This document shows, piece after piece, positions 1 to 6,062 of a DNA stretch of 9,077 bases (positions are counted from its first letter, which is position 1; the number at the start of each line of letters is the position of its first letter). Both the position numbers and the translations under genes were made by a program. This stretch comes from JBDRNO01 sp043811005. Its GTDB lineage: Bacteria; Bacteroidota; Bacteroidia; NORP154. The notes beneath the pieces were generated by a model. It saw nothing but the letters and a program-made list of their open reading frames with translations. It ran no database searches and was not told the origin of the DNA. The DNA lies in the NCBI GenBank assembly GCA_043811005.1, contig JBDRNO010000165.1, forward strand, positions 1 to 9,077, read 5' to 3'.

Positions 1-496
1 CAATTTCTGATAATACTGACAACCTACCTTTAATTATTTCATATTCCAAGCCCAATATCGGAGCCAAACCTATTAAATTTTCTTTATCAGTATATTCAAC
101 ACCATTACTCATAAGATAATTGTCAATCCAATAATATAATACACCTTCCATTCCATATATCATACGAAGCCGGCCATTGTTCTTGCCTATATTTAAATAT
201 CTTTCATAACCTATACTTGGTAATAAGAATATTTTTTTTCTCCAATACTCTTTTCTTCTATTATAAATAATTCCTGCACGTATAGCAGAGCTTTTAAAAA
301 AGTACCTGTAACCAAAATCATATCCCATCATGAAAGGGTCATAATATTGAAAATAATGATGTGGTAAATAATTAGTACCTGCTTTTAACCCATGACGTTT
401 AATTCTTACAGAATCATTTTGAGCATAATTATGATTATAACAGAAACATAAAATTAATATAATACACAGGTTATAAAAACTGTTTTTTCTTTTCAT
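1..496 (-). CDS. Secreted small protein, probable outer-membrane beta-barrel (C-terminus outside window)
   Basis: I translated this frame by hand from the ATG at 496-494. It stays open to the window edge, giving 165 codons. The N-terminus is a Sec signal peptide: MKRKN, then a hydrophobic stretch (LCIILILCFC), with likely cleavage after NYAQ near residue 26. The mature part is rich in Tyr, Phe and Gly in short alternating runs (GLKAGTNYLPHHY, MGYDFGYRYFF, FLLPSIGYERYL, GVLYYWI). That pattern fits amphipathic strands of an outer-membrane beta-barrel. I do not recognise a specific family. The ATG overlaps the stop codon of the upstream fibre gene in an ATGA arrangement, so translation is probably coupled and the two products may work together. 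Base composition is low in GC: I counted 16 of 60 at 61-120. The barrel is inferred from strand pattern only; a periplasmic protein is also possible. Confidence 0.8.
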   Translation of the reverse strand, partial: MKRKNSFYNLCIILILCFCYNHNYAQNDSVRIKRHGLKAGTNYLPHHYFQYYDPFMMGYDFGYRYFFKSSAIRAGIIYNRRKEYWRKKIFLLPSIGYERYLNIGKNNGRLRMIYGMEGVLYYWIDNYLMSNGVEYTDKENLIGLAPILGLEYEIIKGRLSVLSEI

Positions 497-3400
497 TGAC
501 TTTGAGATTCTAATAATTCACTTTTAAGCTTATTAATTTCCTTTATTTGAATTTTTAGAGCTTTACTCAATTCGTCAATTTGCTTTTGTTGGTTAATAGT
601 ATATAATGTTAATTCTTCAATTTTCACTTGCTGAATAGATAACATTTCTCCCATATTTATACCATTTTTAAGAACTTCTTTTTCCGAAGGAACACCAGAT
701 AAGTGCTTAAAATTTTTAATATATTTTTCAACTTTATATAAATCACATAATTTATAATCCTCATCAAAAACAAAATCTCCCCATCCAGTCATAGTTGCGT
801 GCATTTCATACGCCACTATTTTACCTTTTACGGCTAAATTATAATCGTCATGCGAGTATCCATCCATTATCCCGTCACTGCCGATAATCATTTTACCGTT
901 TACGTGCAGTGTTGCATTTGGTGATGTTGTTCCAATGCCAACATTACCATTTCCATCAATAAATAATCTGCTATCTATTCCTAATAATCTATCCTGAAAA
1001 TCCCATGTTGCACCGTCAGCATCTTTGCTCATTCTTATTAAACTGGTTAAAACATTATTTTGATAATAAGCAAAATCCGCATCATTTCCCTGGTCGCTAT
1101 CTAATGATATGGTAGGATTATCGTTTCCAGAGGTTCTGATTTGTAAGGTAAGATAAGGATTTAATGTTACAGAATGAATGCCTGTTCCCAAAGCTATACT
1201 ACCTTCAAACACAGCCCTTCCTCTAACATCTAATTTTCTCTGTGGATTTATTGTGCCAATGCCAACCCTTCCAGTATCTGTAAGACACATTTTTGTAATT
1301 CCAATTGGGCTAAAATATATACCACCAATATTGGTTCTAATGTTAAAATAGTAATTAAGAGTTGATTCATGTTCAAAAACTGCGTAACGTCCATGTCCAA
1401 ATCCATCATCTACTCTCAATGGGCCATTTACTTGTAATTTTTTTTGTGGATTATTCGTTCCAATACCAACATTTCCCCCAACAGGATTCAGAACCAATTC
1501 ATTATTGGTTGTATAAGATTGTATCCAGCTATAATAATTTAAACCGGATATATTAAAAGAACTTCCCAATCTCAAGTGATTTGTTGCATTTGATATTGTG
1601 GGTGAAGAACTACTACTTCTTATTCTTAAAGCACCATTAATATCTAATCTGTCCAATGGAGTGTTCATTCCAATTCCAACACTCCCGGTGTCTTTTACAA
1701 CTAAAGGATAGGAAAAAACACCGGGTGATAAAGGTTTTTTAATTTCGAAAATATTTCCTGTTTCACATGGTGAACCTGGTTGTGTTAAAGTACATCTATC
1801 AGAAATAATTGATAAAATAGGTATGGTTTCACTGCTTTCATATATTGTCAAGGTAGCATTAGGATTACTCGTTCCGATACCAACCTTATCATCCGAATGT
1901 GCAGTATGCATTATGTTTCCCCCGGGTCTTGTCCAGTTACCGCCATCAAGTGTTGACGCATTTGCCCACTCTACACTATTCCCCGTTGTCATAAGCACCT
2001 GTCCGCTACTGCCTGGTTGATTGTTGGAATCATATAAAGCGTCTGTTAACCTAAAGTCGCCATTTACATGCAACCTAGCAGTAGGTAAGTTATAACCAGT
2101 TCCAATACCAACATTTCCTAATGAACCCGAAGTTCCATCCCCACCGCCAACAAATAAAGTTGGAACATTACTATTAAAACCAACTATTAATGAATTGAGT
2201 TCTTGAGCAGTTAATAACCAACTGTCACTAATTCCACTTCCAATAACTACAGAATTGTCTGCACCAATCATTGCTCCGACATTATGTCCAAGTGCCATTG
2301 AATGCATAGCCATTGCTTTGTCGGCTCCAGCCCCGTTTCCAATTCTTATACCACTTACTATTAAGGGATCTGTATTCCAAGAAATTCTATTTGTACCGTC
2401 AGTAGCAACATTTAAGGTACTATCGCCAAAGTGAACTGTACCATCTGGTGAAAAAATTCTACTTGTTACAAGGCGATTTGTTGTTGCTGTGCCAGTAGTA
2501 ACCAAATCCTCATCATCAAAACTAATCGTTCCGCTTGCACTTGTTATACGGTTGTTGATGCCATCAATTACCAATCCGTTGCCGGCAACCTTTATGGCGC
2601 TGTCGCTTTCTATTGTTTCTGCACTCAATGTAGTGGTTTTCAATGTTTGGGCTTCCAACACGTTTTTAGCCGTTACAGTATCTGATTCCAGCAATATCTT
2701 TTCCGCTTCCGAGCTTACAACTATCTCAGCAGGAGAGCTGATAGTATCTTTTTGCCCGGGCAGTACCGCACCGTTTATAAATTTAAAATCGCCTATGTTA
2801 ACTGAATTTTGTACGTAAAGGTTCCGCCCTCCAATTGAGCCGGTTGTGATAAGGTTCTCATCGTCAAAATTGATGCTGCCGCTATTAGAAATTATCCTGC
2901 TATTAACCCCATCAATGACCATCCCTTTTACACGTATCTCCTTTTCAGTCTCAAGTGTTTCTGTTTTCAGGGTATCGGCTTTTACAATTTTTGCTTTTAT
3001 CACCTCTTTTGCAACTACGCTGTCCGAGCTAAGCGTTATCATTTCCGCTGCCGATTCAAGTACTATCCCAACAGTTGATTTAATTGTATCTTTCTGTCCC
3101 GGCAATGTAGCGCCATTTTTGAATTCAAAATCGCCAATATTGATCGCTCGCTGGACGTAAAGGTCCTGACTTGCGATTGAACCCGTTGTAATAAGATTTT
3201 CATCATTAAAACTAATAGTTCCGCTGCCACTTGTTATCCTGCTGGCAATTCCGTCAATAACAATTCCGCCACCTGCTACCCTAACTACGGTATCGGCACG
3301 TACTTCCCCTGCCTTTACCTGCTCAGCTTCAATGGTCTTTGCTTCTATTCTTTCTTTTGCCTGAACAGTATCAGCGAGTAAGCTCAATCTTCTTGCGGTC

Positions 3401-3858
3401 ATCACTAACTCCGCATCCGTACGTATTGTATCGCGACCACTTATAAGAGCCCCGTTAACAAAGCGAAAATTTCCAATGCTTATAGCATCCTGCACTGCAA
3501 GACTTTGTCCTATCACTTTTCCGCTGAAAACCCCATTACCATCAACTTCTAATGCAAACGAAGGAGGCGAGCTTGTATTAATTCCCACCTTACCTCCGAA
3601 ATATATATCACTCCCGGAAATTGTCCAGGGACTTGCCAGAAGGGGATTCCCGTTTATAAGATATTGCCCGGAGTTAATGCTGCCTGCCAGTATCTGTCCT
3701 GTTGCAAAAAGATAATTGGTACTGATACTGTCTGCCGTGAGATTTGCAAGTTGAGAATTGTCCGTTACCAAAAGACTGCCGGTTTGCGTCTGCCCGGTTA
3801 CCTGCAAACTGTTCAGCAATGCCTGCCCTGTAGTGGTAAATAAGTTGGTATTGATCAC
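493..3858 (-). CDS. Fibre-like surface protein, C-terminal fragment (1121 aa, GTG start nominal)
   Basis: This is the distal part of a long repetitive fibre, in the same frame as the 183-residue piece just upstream. Only one TAA separates them, so the GTG at 3858 is nominal and the fragment has no signal peptide of its own. In order it shows: stalk pentads (1-60); a VGINTSSP module (91-107); three tandem modules of 113-115 residues (122-463); a YadA-head-like segment with AMHSMALGHNV and ADNSVVIGSG (506-542); six VGIGT-P-L-V-G modules starting near 583, 659, 727, 797, 865 and 973; then a tail with DEDYKL, KHLSGVPSEKEV and GEM (1030-1071) leading into a coiled coil (1078-1118). This tail is typical of Bacteroidota proteins annotated as tail-fibre or cell-wall-anchor proteins and probably drives trimerisation. 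No S74 peptidase catalytic region and no T9SS C-terminal domain is visible. Ligand unknown. Confidence 0.8.
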   Translation of the reverse strand: MINTNLFTTTGQALLNSLQVTGQTQTGSLLVTDNSQLANLTADSISTNYLFATGQILAGSINSGQYLINGNPLLASPWTISGSDIYFGGKVGINTSSPPSFALEVDGNGVFSGKVIGQSLAVQDAISIGNFRFVNGALISGRDTIRTDAELVMTARRLSLLADTVQAKERIEAKTIEAEQVKAGEVRADTVVRVAGGGIVIDGIASRITSGSGTISFNDENLITTGSIASQDLYVQRAINIGDFEFKNGATLPGQKDTIKSTVGIVLESAAEMITLSSDSVVAKEVIKAKIVKADTLKTETLETEKEIRVKGMVIDGVNSRIISNSGSINFDDENLITTGSIGGRNLYVQNSVNIGDFKFINGAVLPGQKDTISSPAEIVVSSEAEKILLESDTVTAKNVLEAQTLKTTTLSAETIESDSAIKVAGNGLVIDGINNRITSASGTISFDDEDLVTTGTATTNRLVTSRIFSPDGTVHFGDSTLNVATDGTNRISWNTDPLIVSGIRIGNGAGADKAMAMHSMALGHNVGAMIGADNSVVIGSGISDSWLLTAQELNSLIVGFNSNVPTLFVGGGDGTSGSLGNVGIGTGYNLPTARLHVNGDFRLTDALYDSNNQPGSSGQVLMTTGNSVEWANASTLDGGNWTRPGGNIMHTAHSDDKVGIGTSNPNATLTIYESSETIPILSIISDRCTLTQPGSPCETGNIFEIKKPLSPGVFSYPLVVKDTGSVGIGMNTPLDRLDINGALRIRSSSSSPTISNATNHLRLGSSFNISGLNYYSWIQSYTTNNELVLNPVGGNVGIGTNNPQKKLQVNGPLRVDDGFGHGRYAVFEHESTLNYYFNIRTNIGGIYFSPIGITKMCLTDTGRVGIGTINPQRKLDVRGRAVFEGSIALGTGIHSVTLNPYLTLQIRTSGNDNPTISLDSDQGNDADFAYYQNNVLTSLIRMSKDADGATWDFQDRLLGIDSRLFIDGNGNVGIGTTSPNATLHVNGKMIIGSDGIMDGYSHDDYNLAVKGKIVAYEMHATMTGWGDFVFDEDYKLCDLYKVEKYIKNFKHLSGVPSEKEVLKNGINMGEMLSIQQVKIEELTLYTINQQKQIDELSKALKIQIKEINKLKSELLESQSQ
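895..2112 (-). repeat. Series of six VGIGT modules in the fibre
   Basis: Motifs of the form VGIGT..P...L.V.G recur at protein residues 583, 659, 727, 797, 865 and 973 of the long fragment. Spacing is 76, 68, 70, 68 and 108 residues. The spacer sequences between motifs differ, so the repeat is a short structural motif within longer variable modules. Such motifs are frequent in fibrous surface proteins of Bacteroidota; their exact fold is not something I can read from the sequence. Confidence 0.8.
2470..3495 (-). repeat. Three tandem coding modules of 113-115 residues in the fibre
   Basis: The modules cover 3157-3495, 2815-3156 and 2470-2814. Each follows one plan: VQ..I.IG(D/N)F.F.NGA, then DTI, then a run of pentads with a central I, V or L, then (V/I)IDGI..RI.S.SG.I.F(D/N)DE(N/D)L.TTG. 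The second and third are closest to each other (both have LPGQKDTI). The match is obvious in protein but degenerate in DNA, so these are old duplications. A half-module with the same ending occurs in the upstream fragment (about 4018-4107), which supports one original gene. Confidence 0.85.
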
Positions 3859-3900
3859 ATTACCGGTAATGCTGTCTGCCGTTAGATTGTTAAGTTAATT
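3856..3900 (-). other. In-frame TAA and nominal GTG restart inside the fibre gene
   Basis: Reading the minus strand, codons GGT AAT TAA CTT AAC AAT CTA ACG GCA GAC continue without frame change to the GTG at 3858-3856. A paralogous segment of the same protein (about 3733-3768) reads GAC AAT TCT CAA CTT GCA AAT CTC ACG GCA GAC. The stop therefore sits where a Gln codon (CAA) is expected. One C-to-T transition explains it. A 3-base in-frame loss from TCTCAA would give TAA equally well. I see no Shine-Dalgarno sequence before the GTG, though Bacteroidota often lack one. A sequencing error cannot be excluded from one sequence. Confidence 0.85.
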
Positions 3901-4446
3901 ACCACTCACCGCTAAATTACCTGCATCTACGCTGTTTGCAGTTATGTTACCCGTTGTTATATCACTCGTTAAAACACTGTTGCTGTTCAGTACATTGCCG
4001 CTAATAGTGTCGGCACTGATATTTCCCGTTGTAGTTAGCTTGTTATTCCCGAACCCAATAAAGCCGGCAGAAGATGTAACAAGGCTGCTTGTTCCGTCAA
4101 TAAGCAGGTTACTGCCAACATTAAGCAAACCTGTCAACTGTGAATTGCCTGTAACCAATAAGCTTATTGTTGTCACGCTGCCTGCATTAACTTCCAATGC
4201 TGTCAAAAAACTATCAACAAAAGCGCTGCCATGCAATAGGAATCCCCCAAGTATTTCTACACGTTCCGTGGGATCATTTAACCCAAAACCAACGAATCTA
4301 TTAGTGTAAACAATAGATGGACCATTGGCTTGCCAAAGCCCAGCGCCTCCGCCGCCCTGTCCCTGAGCATGAACATTTGCAATACCAAAACAACAAAACA
4401 ATGCTGTCATTATGCATCCTGATAAGATGTTTCTAAACTTTTTCAT
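3895..4446 (-). CDS. Fibre-like surface protein, N-terminal fragment with signal peptide (183 aa)
   Basis: The ATG at 4446 opens a clear Sec signal peptide: MKKFRN, a hydrophobic core (IMTALFCCFGIA) and cleavage after NVHAQ near residue 28. A Gly-rich linker follows (GQGGGGAG), then a VGIGT-like module (VGFGLNDPTERVEILGG, 52-68). Residues 114-143 (LLIDGTS to LTTTGNI) resemble the C-terminal half of the three 114-residue modules in the downstream fragment. The end (150-183) is built of pentads such as TGNIT, ANSVD and AGNLA. The frame stops at TAA 3897-3895, and the same frame then continues in the same style for 1121 more residues from the GTG. As it stands, only this stub would be exported. 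The intact gene would run 4446-493 and encode 1317 residues. A candidate promoter lies just upstream. Confidence 0.8.
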   Translation of the reverse strand: MKKFRNILSGCIMTALFCCFGIANVHAQGQGGGGAGLWQANGPSIVYTNRFVGFGLNDPTERVEILGGFLLHGSAFVDSFLTALEVNAGSVTTISLLVTGNSQLTGLLNVGSNLLIDGTSSLVTSSAGFIGFGNNKLTTTGNISADTISGNVLNSNSVLTSDITTGNITANSVDAGNLAVSGN

Positions 4447-4486
4447 GGTTTTATTTTTTTATAATTATCGTATAGTTTACTTTATG

Positions 4487-4519
4487 CAAAGTATAATACA
4501 AAATATTGCAATATCCAAA
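4487..4519 (-). promoter_or_regulatory. Candidate Bacteroidota-type promoter of the fibre gene
   Basis: On the minus strand, TTTG (4519-4516) is followed after 20 bases by TATACTTTG (4495-4487). The Bacteroidota consensus is TTTG about 19-21 bases before TAnnTTTG. Here the second element has one extra base between TA and TTTG, so it is close but not exact. TATACT also fits a generic -10 box, with TTGGAT 17 bases upstream. Initiation near 4480 would leave a leader of about 35 bases before the ATG at 4446. That leader is A/T-rich with no Shine-Dalgarno sequence. Confidence 0.4.
4503..4514. promoter_or_regulatory. 12-bp perfect palindrome in the promoter spacer (possible operator)
   Basis: ATATTGCAATAT reads the same on both strands and lies entirely between the proposed TTTG and TATACTTTG elements. 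A dimeric regulator bound here would block polymerase. Short AT-rich palindromes also arise by chance in DNA of this composition, so the operator role is inference. Confidence 0.3.
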
Positions 4520-4569
4520 TATTTTTCAAAAAAAATTTATGTTTATGGCAAATTTACTTTATAAAAAAT

Positions 4570-4587
4570 AATCCGTGTAATCCGTGG
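4570..4587. repeat. Tandem 9-mer pair AATCCGTGT / AATCCGTGG
   Basis: Two adjacent 9-base units differ only in the last base. They lie in the 189-bp gap between the fibre gene and the PD40/OmpA gene. I recall similar sequence in intergenic DNA of other bacteria, but cannot confirm that here. There is no hairpin and I assign no function. The rest of 4520-4635 is AT-rich with no other convincing signal. Confidence 0.4.
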
Positions 4588-4635
4588 CTAAAAAAAACAA
4601 TTACCCAAATATAGAATTAAAGAAAATGTTTTGTT

Positions 4636-5457
4636 TCAAGGGGCAAATATAATCTCAACCCTCCTGTTAAGCTGATACTGTTCTTCGGTGCATTCTGTGC
4701 AGTTTATTGCCGGATTGACTTCGCCATATCCATTACCGCTTAAGCGTTTGGCATCAATCCCTTTTGAAACCAGGTATTCAATAGTCCGCTTAGCCCGTCT
4801 TTCAGTAATCCATAAATTATAATTATCGTCTGCCCTGCTGTCTGCATAGGCAGCAACTTCTATCTTTAGTTCCGGTTTCTCCCTGAGGAGACCGGCAATC
4901 TTATTCAAGGCAGCTTTAGCATCCTGTCGAAGGTAAGAAGAATTGAGGTCAAAATAGATCTTATTAATATCATTGTCCCTTGCCAGTTTGGAAATATCTG
5001 CTTCTTCAACTTCAGAAACCGATTCTTCCTCAACCATTGCCAGTGTATCTGCTTTTCCGGGTTGAATCAGTTTTGAAAAATAAATATCACTTAACTCAGT
5101 ATTCCTGTTACTTGAAAAGAAGATATCATTGTCAGGAGTAATTAAAAAGGATGCGTCAAATCCTGAGGAATTAATTATATTTCCAAGATTAACCGGCACA
5201 GACCAATTTATCCACGAGCTGTCTAATCGCTCTGCAAAAAATATGTCTGCATTACCATATCCTTGGTGCCCTTCACTTGTAAAATATAATGTTTTGCCAT
5301 TGGGAGAAATAATGGGCATTGTTTCTTCAGCGTCTGAATTAATGTTGAATGATAGCCTTTGCGGTTCTTCAAAATGCAAATCCTGGGTAAAAGTTTGAAG
5401 TGATGTACAAGGAATGATTATAAATAAAGATGCTATTTTAGTGTATCGGAATTTCAA
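4636..5457 (-). CDS. PD40 beta-propeller / OmpA-like peptidoglycan-binding envelope protein (273 aa)
   Basis: The N-terminus (residues 1-24, hydrophobic core IASLFIIIPC) looks like a Sec signal peptide. Two PD40/WD40-like blades follow, near 45-76 (ISPNGKTLYFTSEG, then GNADIFFAER) and 98-130 (ITPDNDIFFSSNRN, then DIYFSK). After an acidic linker (140-155) comes an OmpA-like domain (166-272) with IYFDLNSSYL, AYADSRA, TERRAK and a final LNRRVEIIF. D206 and R221 have the same 15-residue spacing as the Asp/Arg pair that binds diaminopimelate in E. coli OmpA, so peptidoglycan binding is well supported. Similar PD40-OmpA proteins, including the longer T9SS component PorE, often accompany PorP/SprF genes; this one lacks the TPR region. 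The start is TTG (5457-5455): an in-frame stop lies four codons upstream and the next Met is residue 47, after the signal peptide. Confidence 0.88.
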   Translation of the reverse strand: MKFRYTKIASLFIIIPCTSLQTFTQDLHFEEPQRLSFNINSDAEETMPIISPNGKTLYFTSEGHQGYGNADIFFAERLDSSWINWSVPVNLGNIINSSGFDASFLITPDNDIFFSSNRNTELSDIYFSKLIQPGKADTLAMVEEESVSEVEEADISKLARDNDINKIYFDLNSSYLRQDAKAALNKIAGLLREKPELKIEVAAYADSRADDNYNLWITERRAKRTIEYLVSKGIDAKRLSGNGYGEVNPAINCTECTEEQYQLNRRVEIIFAP

Positions 5458-5488
5458 AGTTGTAAGTTAATTAAATGTATCGGAATTT
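5442..5488. repeat. 13-bp direct repeat TGTATCGGAATTT at the start of the PD40/OmpA gene
   Basis: Copies lie at 5442-5454 and 5476-5488, 34 bases apart. On the minus strand the first copy forms codons 2-5 of the PD40/OmpA gene (AAA TTC CGA TAC), so coding sequence next to the TTG start is duplicated in its own upstream region. Confidence 0.75.
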
Positions 5489-5596
5489 TATGAATTTTCC
5501 TTTACTGATAGGTGTTTCCGCTACTTGTTAATATTGCTTGCTCCTTGCTTCTCGCAAAATAGCGTTCAATTCTATCAATAAAAGAACATAACTTCG

Positions 5597-5612
5597 TCCG
5601 CCAGCTGGCGGA
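5597..5612. repeat. GC-rich perfect palindrome, copy 1 (TCCGCCAGCTGGCGGA)
   Basis: This 16-base perfect palindrome stands out in AT-rich DNA and recurs at 5782-5797. On neither strand is it followed by a T-run, so it is unlikely to be an intrinsic terminator. Confidence 0.7.
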
Positions 5613-5661
5613 TAAAAAATGTAATTACTTAAAACTGTGTAAAGTAAAAATATGAGAAAGT

Positions 5662-5744
5662 TACTGGTTGCTGGCTACTGGTTGCTGGTAGTGATTACTT
5701 CCTAATAGCATTATCAAAAAAACCAGAAGCCAGAAACCAGTAGC
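5662..5744. repeat. TACTGGTTGCTGG direct repeat with an inverted copy
   Basis: The 13-mer occurs at 5662-5674 and 5676-5688 with a 14-base period. The segment 5674-5688 is matched in inverted orientation by 5730-5744 with one mismatch, leaving a loop of about 41 bases. It could form a stem-loop in RNA but has no T-run beside it. Confidence 0.6.
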
Positions 5745-5780
5745 TGATTATTAAATATTAAAAGTTAAATTCAAAAATAA

Positions 5781-5798
5781 ATCCGCCAGCTGGCGGAT
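5781..5798 (-). terminator. GC-rich perfect palindrome, copy 2; possible terminator
   Basis: ATCCGCCAGCTGGCGGAT is an 18-base perfect palindrome containing the same core as the copy at 5597. Read on the minus strand it is followed by TTATTTTTG, so it could fold and terminate transcripts from the PorP/SprF-like gene 265 bases upstream. The absence of a natural loop and the presence of a second copy without a T-run suggest a dispersed repeat at least as strongly. Confidence 0.35.
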
Positions 5799-5929
5799 AT
5801 TGAAATGCGAAGCATTCACTAACACCTTTAAAAACGGACTATATGGTGAGTAAATTCCGATACGTTTTAATTAGTTTCCTGCCAAATTTGCAGATTTCGG
5901 TAACTCATATTATATCATTTTTGCCAGTT

Positions 5930-5954
5930 GCCAGAAGCGAGCAGCCAGAAGCGA
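5930..5954. repeat. GCCAGAAGCGA direct repeat, 14-bp period
   Basis: Exact 11-base copies lie at 5930-5940 and 5944-5954. The 14-base period and the CCAGAAGC core match the repeat cluster near 5720-5744, so both clusters probably belong to one intergenic repeat family. Confidence 0.6.
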
Positions 5955-5970
5955 ACGACTTCGTCCTTCG
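5952..5970. repeat. Imperfect hairpin CGAA-c-GAC-TTC-GTC-c-TTCG
   Basis: The 19 bases can fold into a seven-pair stem with one C/C mismatch and a TTC loop. The core ACTTCGTCC also occurs at 5591-5599 next to the first GC-rich palindrome, suggesting a shared repeat family. There is no T-run, so I do not call it a terminator. Confidence 0.4.
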
Positions 5971-6062
5971 TAGAATACTTTGGAGAAGGCACTGGTAACA
6001 TTTTTAATTTCTTAAGCACATAATATTCTGCAGGAATTTTTTACAAAGTTATGTTCGAGGTA

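Larger units (their letters stand above)
5464..5877. repeat. Imperfect 25/26-bp inverted repeat bounding about 414 bp
   Basis: The left arm 5464-5488 and the reverse complement of 5852-5877 match at 22 of 26 aligned positions with one gap. The shared core is GTATCGGAATTT. The interior has no gene but holds both copies of the GC-rich palindrome. I see no clear target-site duplication next to the arms, so a miniature mobile element is possible but unproven. Confidence 0.45.
5458..6062. other. 605-bp gene-free interval filled with short repeats
   Basis: No convincing coding frame is present on either strand. The interval holds two copies of a GC-rich palindrome, two clusters of 14-bp-period repeats, an imperfect hairpin and an imperfect inverted repeat, each listed separately. 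Between them the DNA is plain AT-rich sequence (for example 5990-6062). The content looks like accumulated small intergenic repeats and not a decayed gene. It separates the PorP/SprF-like gene from the PD40/OmpA gene, so these two are probably not tightly co-transcribed. Confidence 0.6.

Noticed and set aside
3895..3897. Alternative genetic code in which TAA encodes Gln.
   Set aside because: The other genes end normally: TGA for the fibre and PD40/OmpA genes, TAA for the PorP/SprF-like gene and TAG for the adhesin. The PorP/SprF-like protein ends at its TAA with a normal family length, so a general reassignment is unlikely.
493..4446. Prophage tail-fibre module.
   Set aside because: Proteins with this architecture are often labelled tail fibre, but no other phage gene is present, the protein has a Sec signal peptide, and the neighbours are envelope and T9SS proteins.
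493..4446. Diversity-generating retroelement with a variable repeat in the fibre.
   Set aside because: No reverse transcriptase or template repeat is visible, and differences among the modules are spread over all bases and not concentrated at adenines.
1362..5398. Several plus-strand open frames of 64-121 codons opposite the fibre and PD40/OmpA genes (for example 2489-2818, 2846-3160, 3944-4309).
   Set aside because: They lie entirely antisense to strongly supported coding sequence, recur at equivalent places in the repeated modules, and have no recognisable domain. They are by-products of repetitive coding DNA on the other strand.
5464..5877. Invertible promoter flanked by inverted repeats.
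   Set aside because: The arms are imperfect (22/26 with a gap), no recombinase gene is in the window, and I found no convincing promoter inside the interval facing the PD40/OmpA gene.
5458..6062. CRISPR array in the repeat-rich interval.
   Set aside because: Repeats are 11-18 bases with irregular spacing and no unique spacers of constant length, and no cas genes are nearby.
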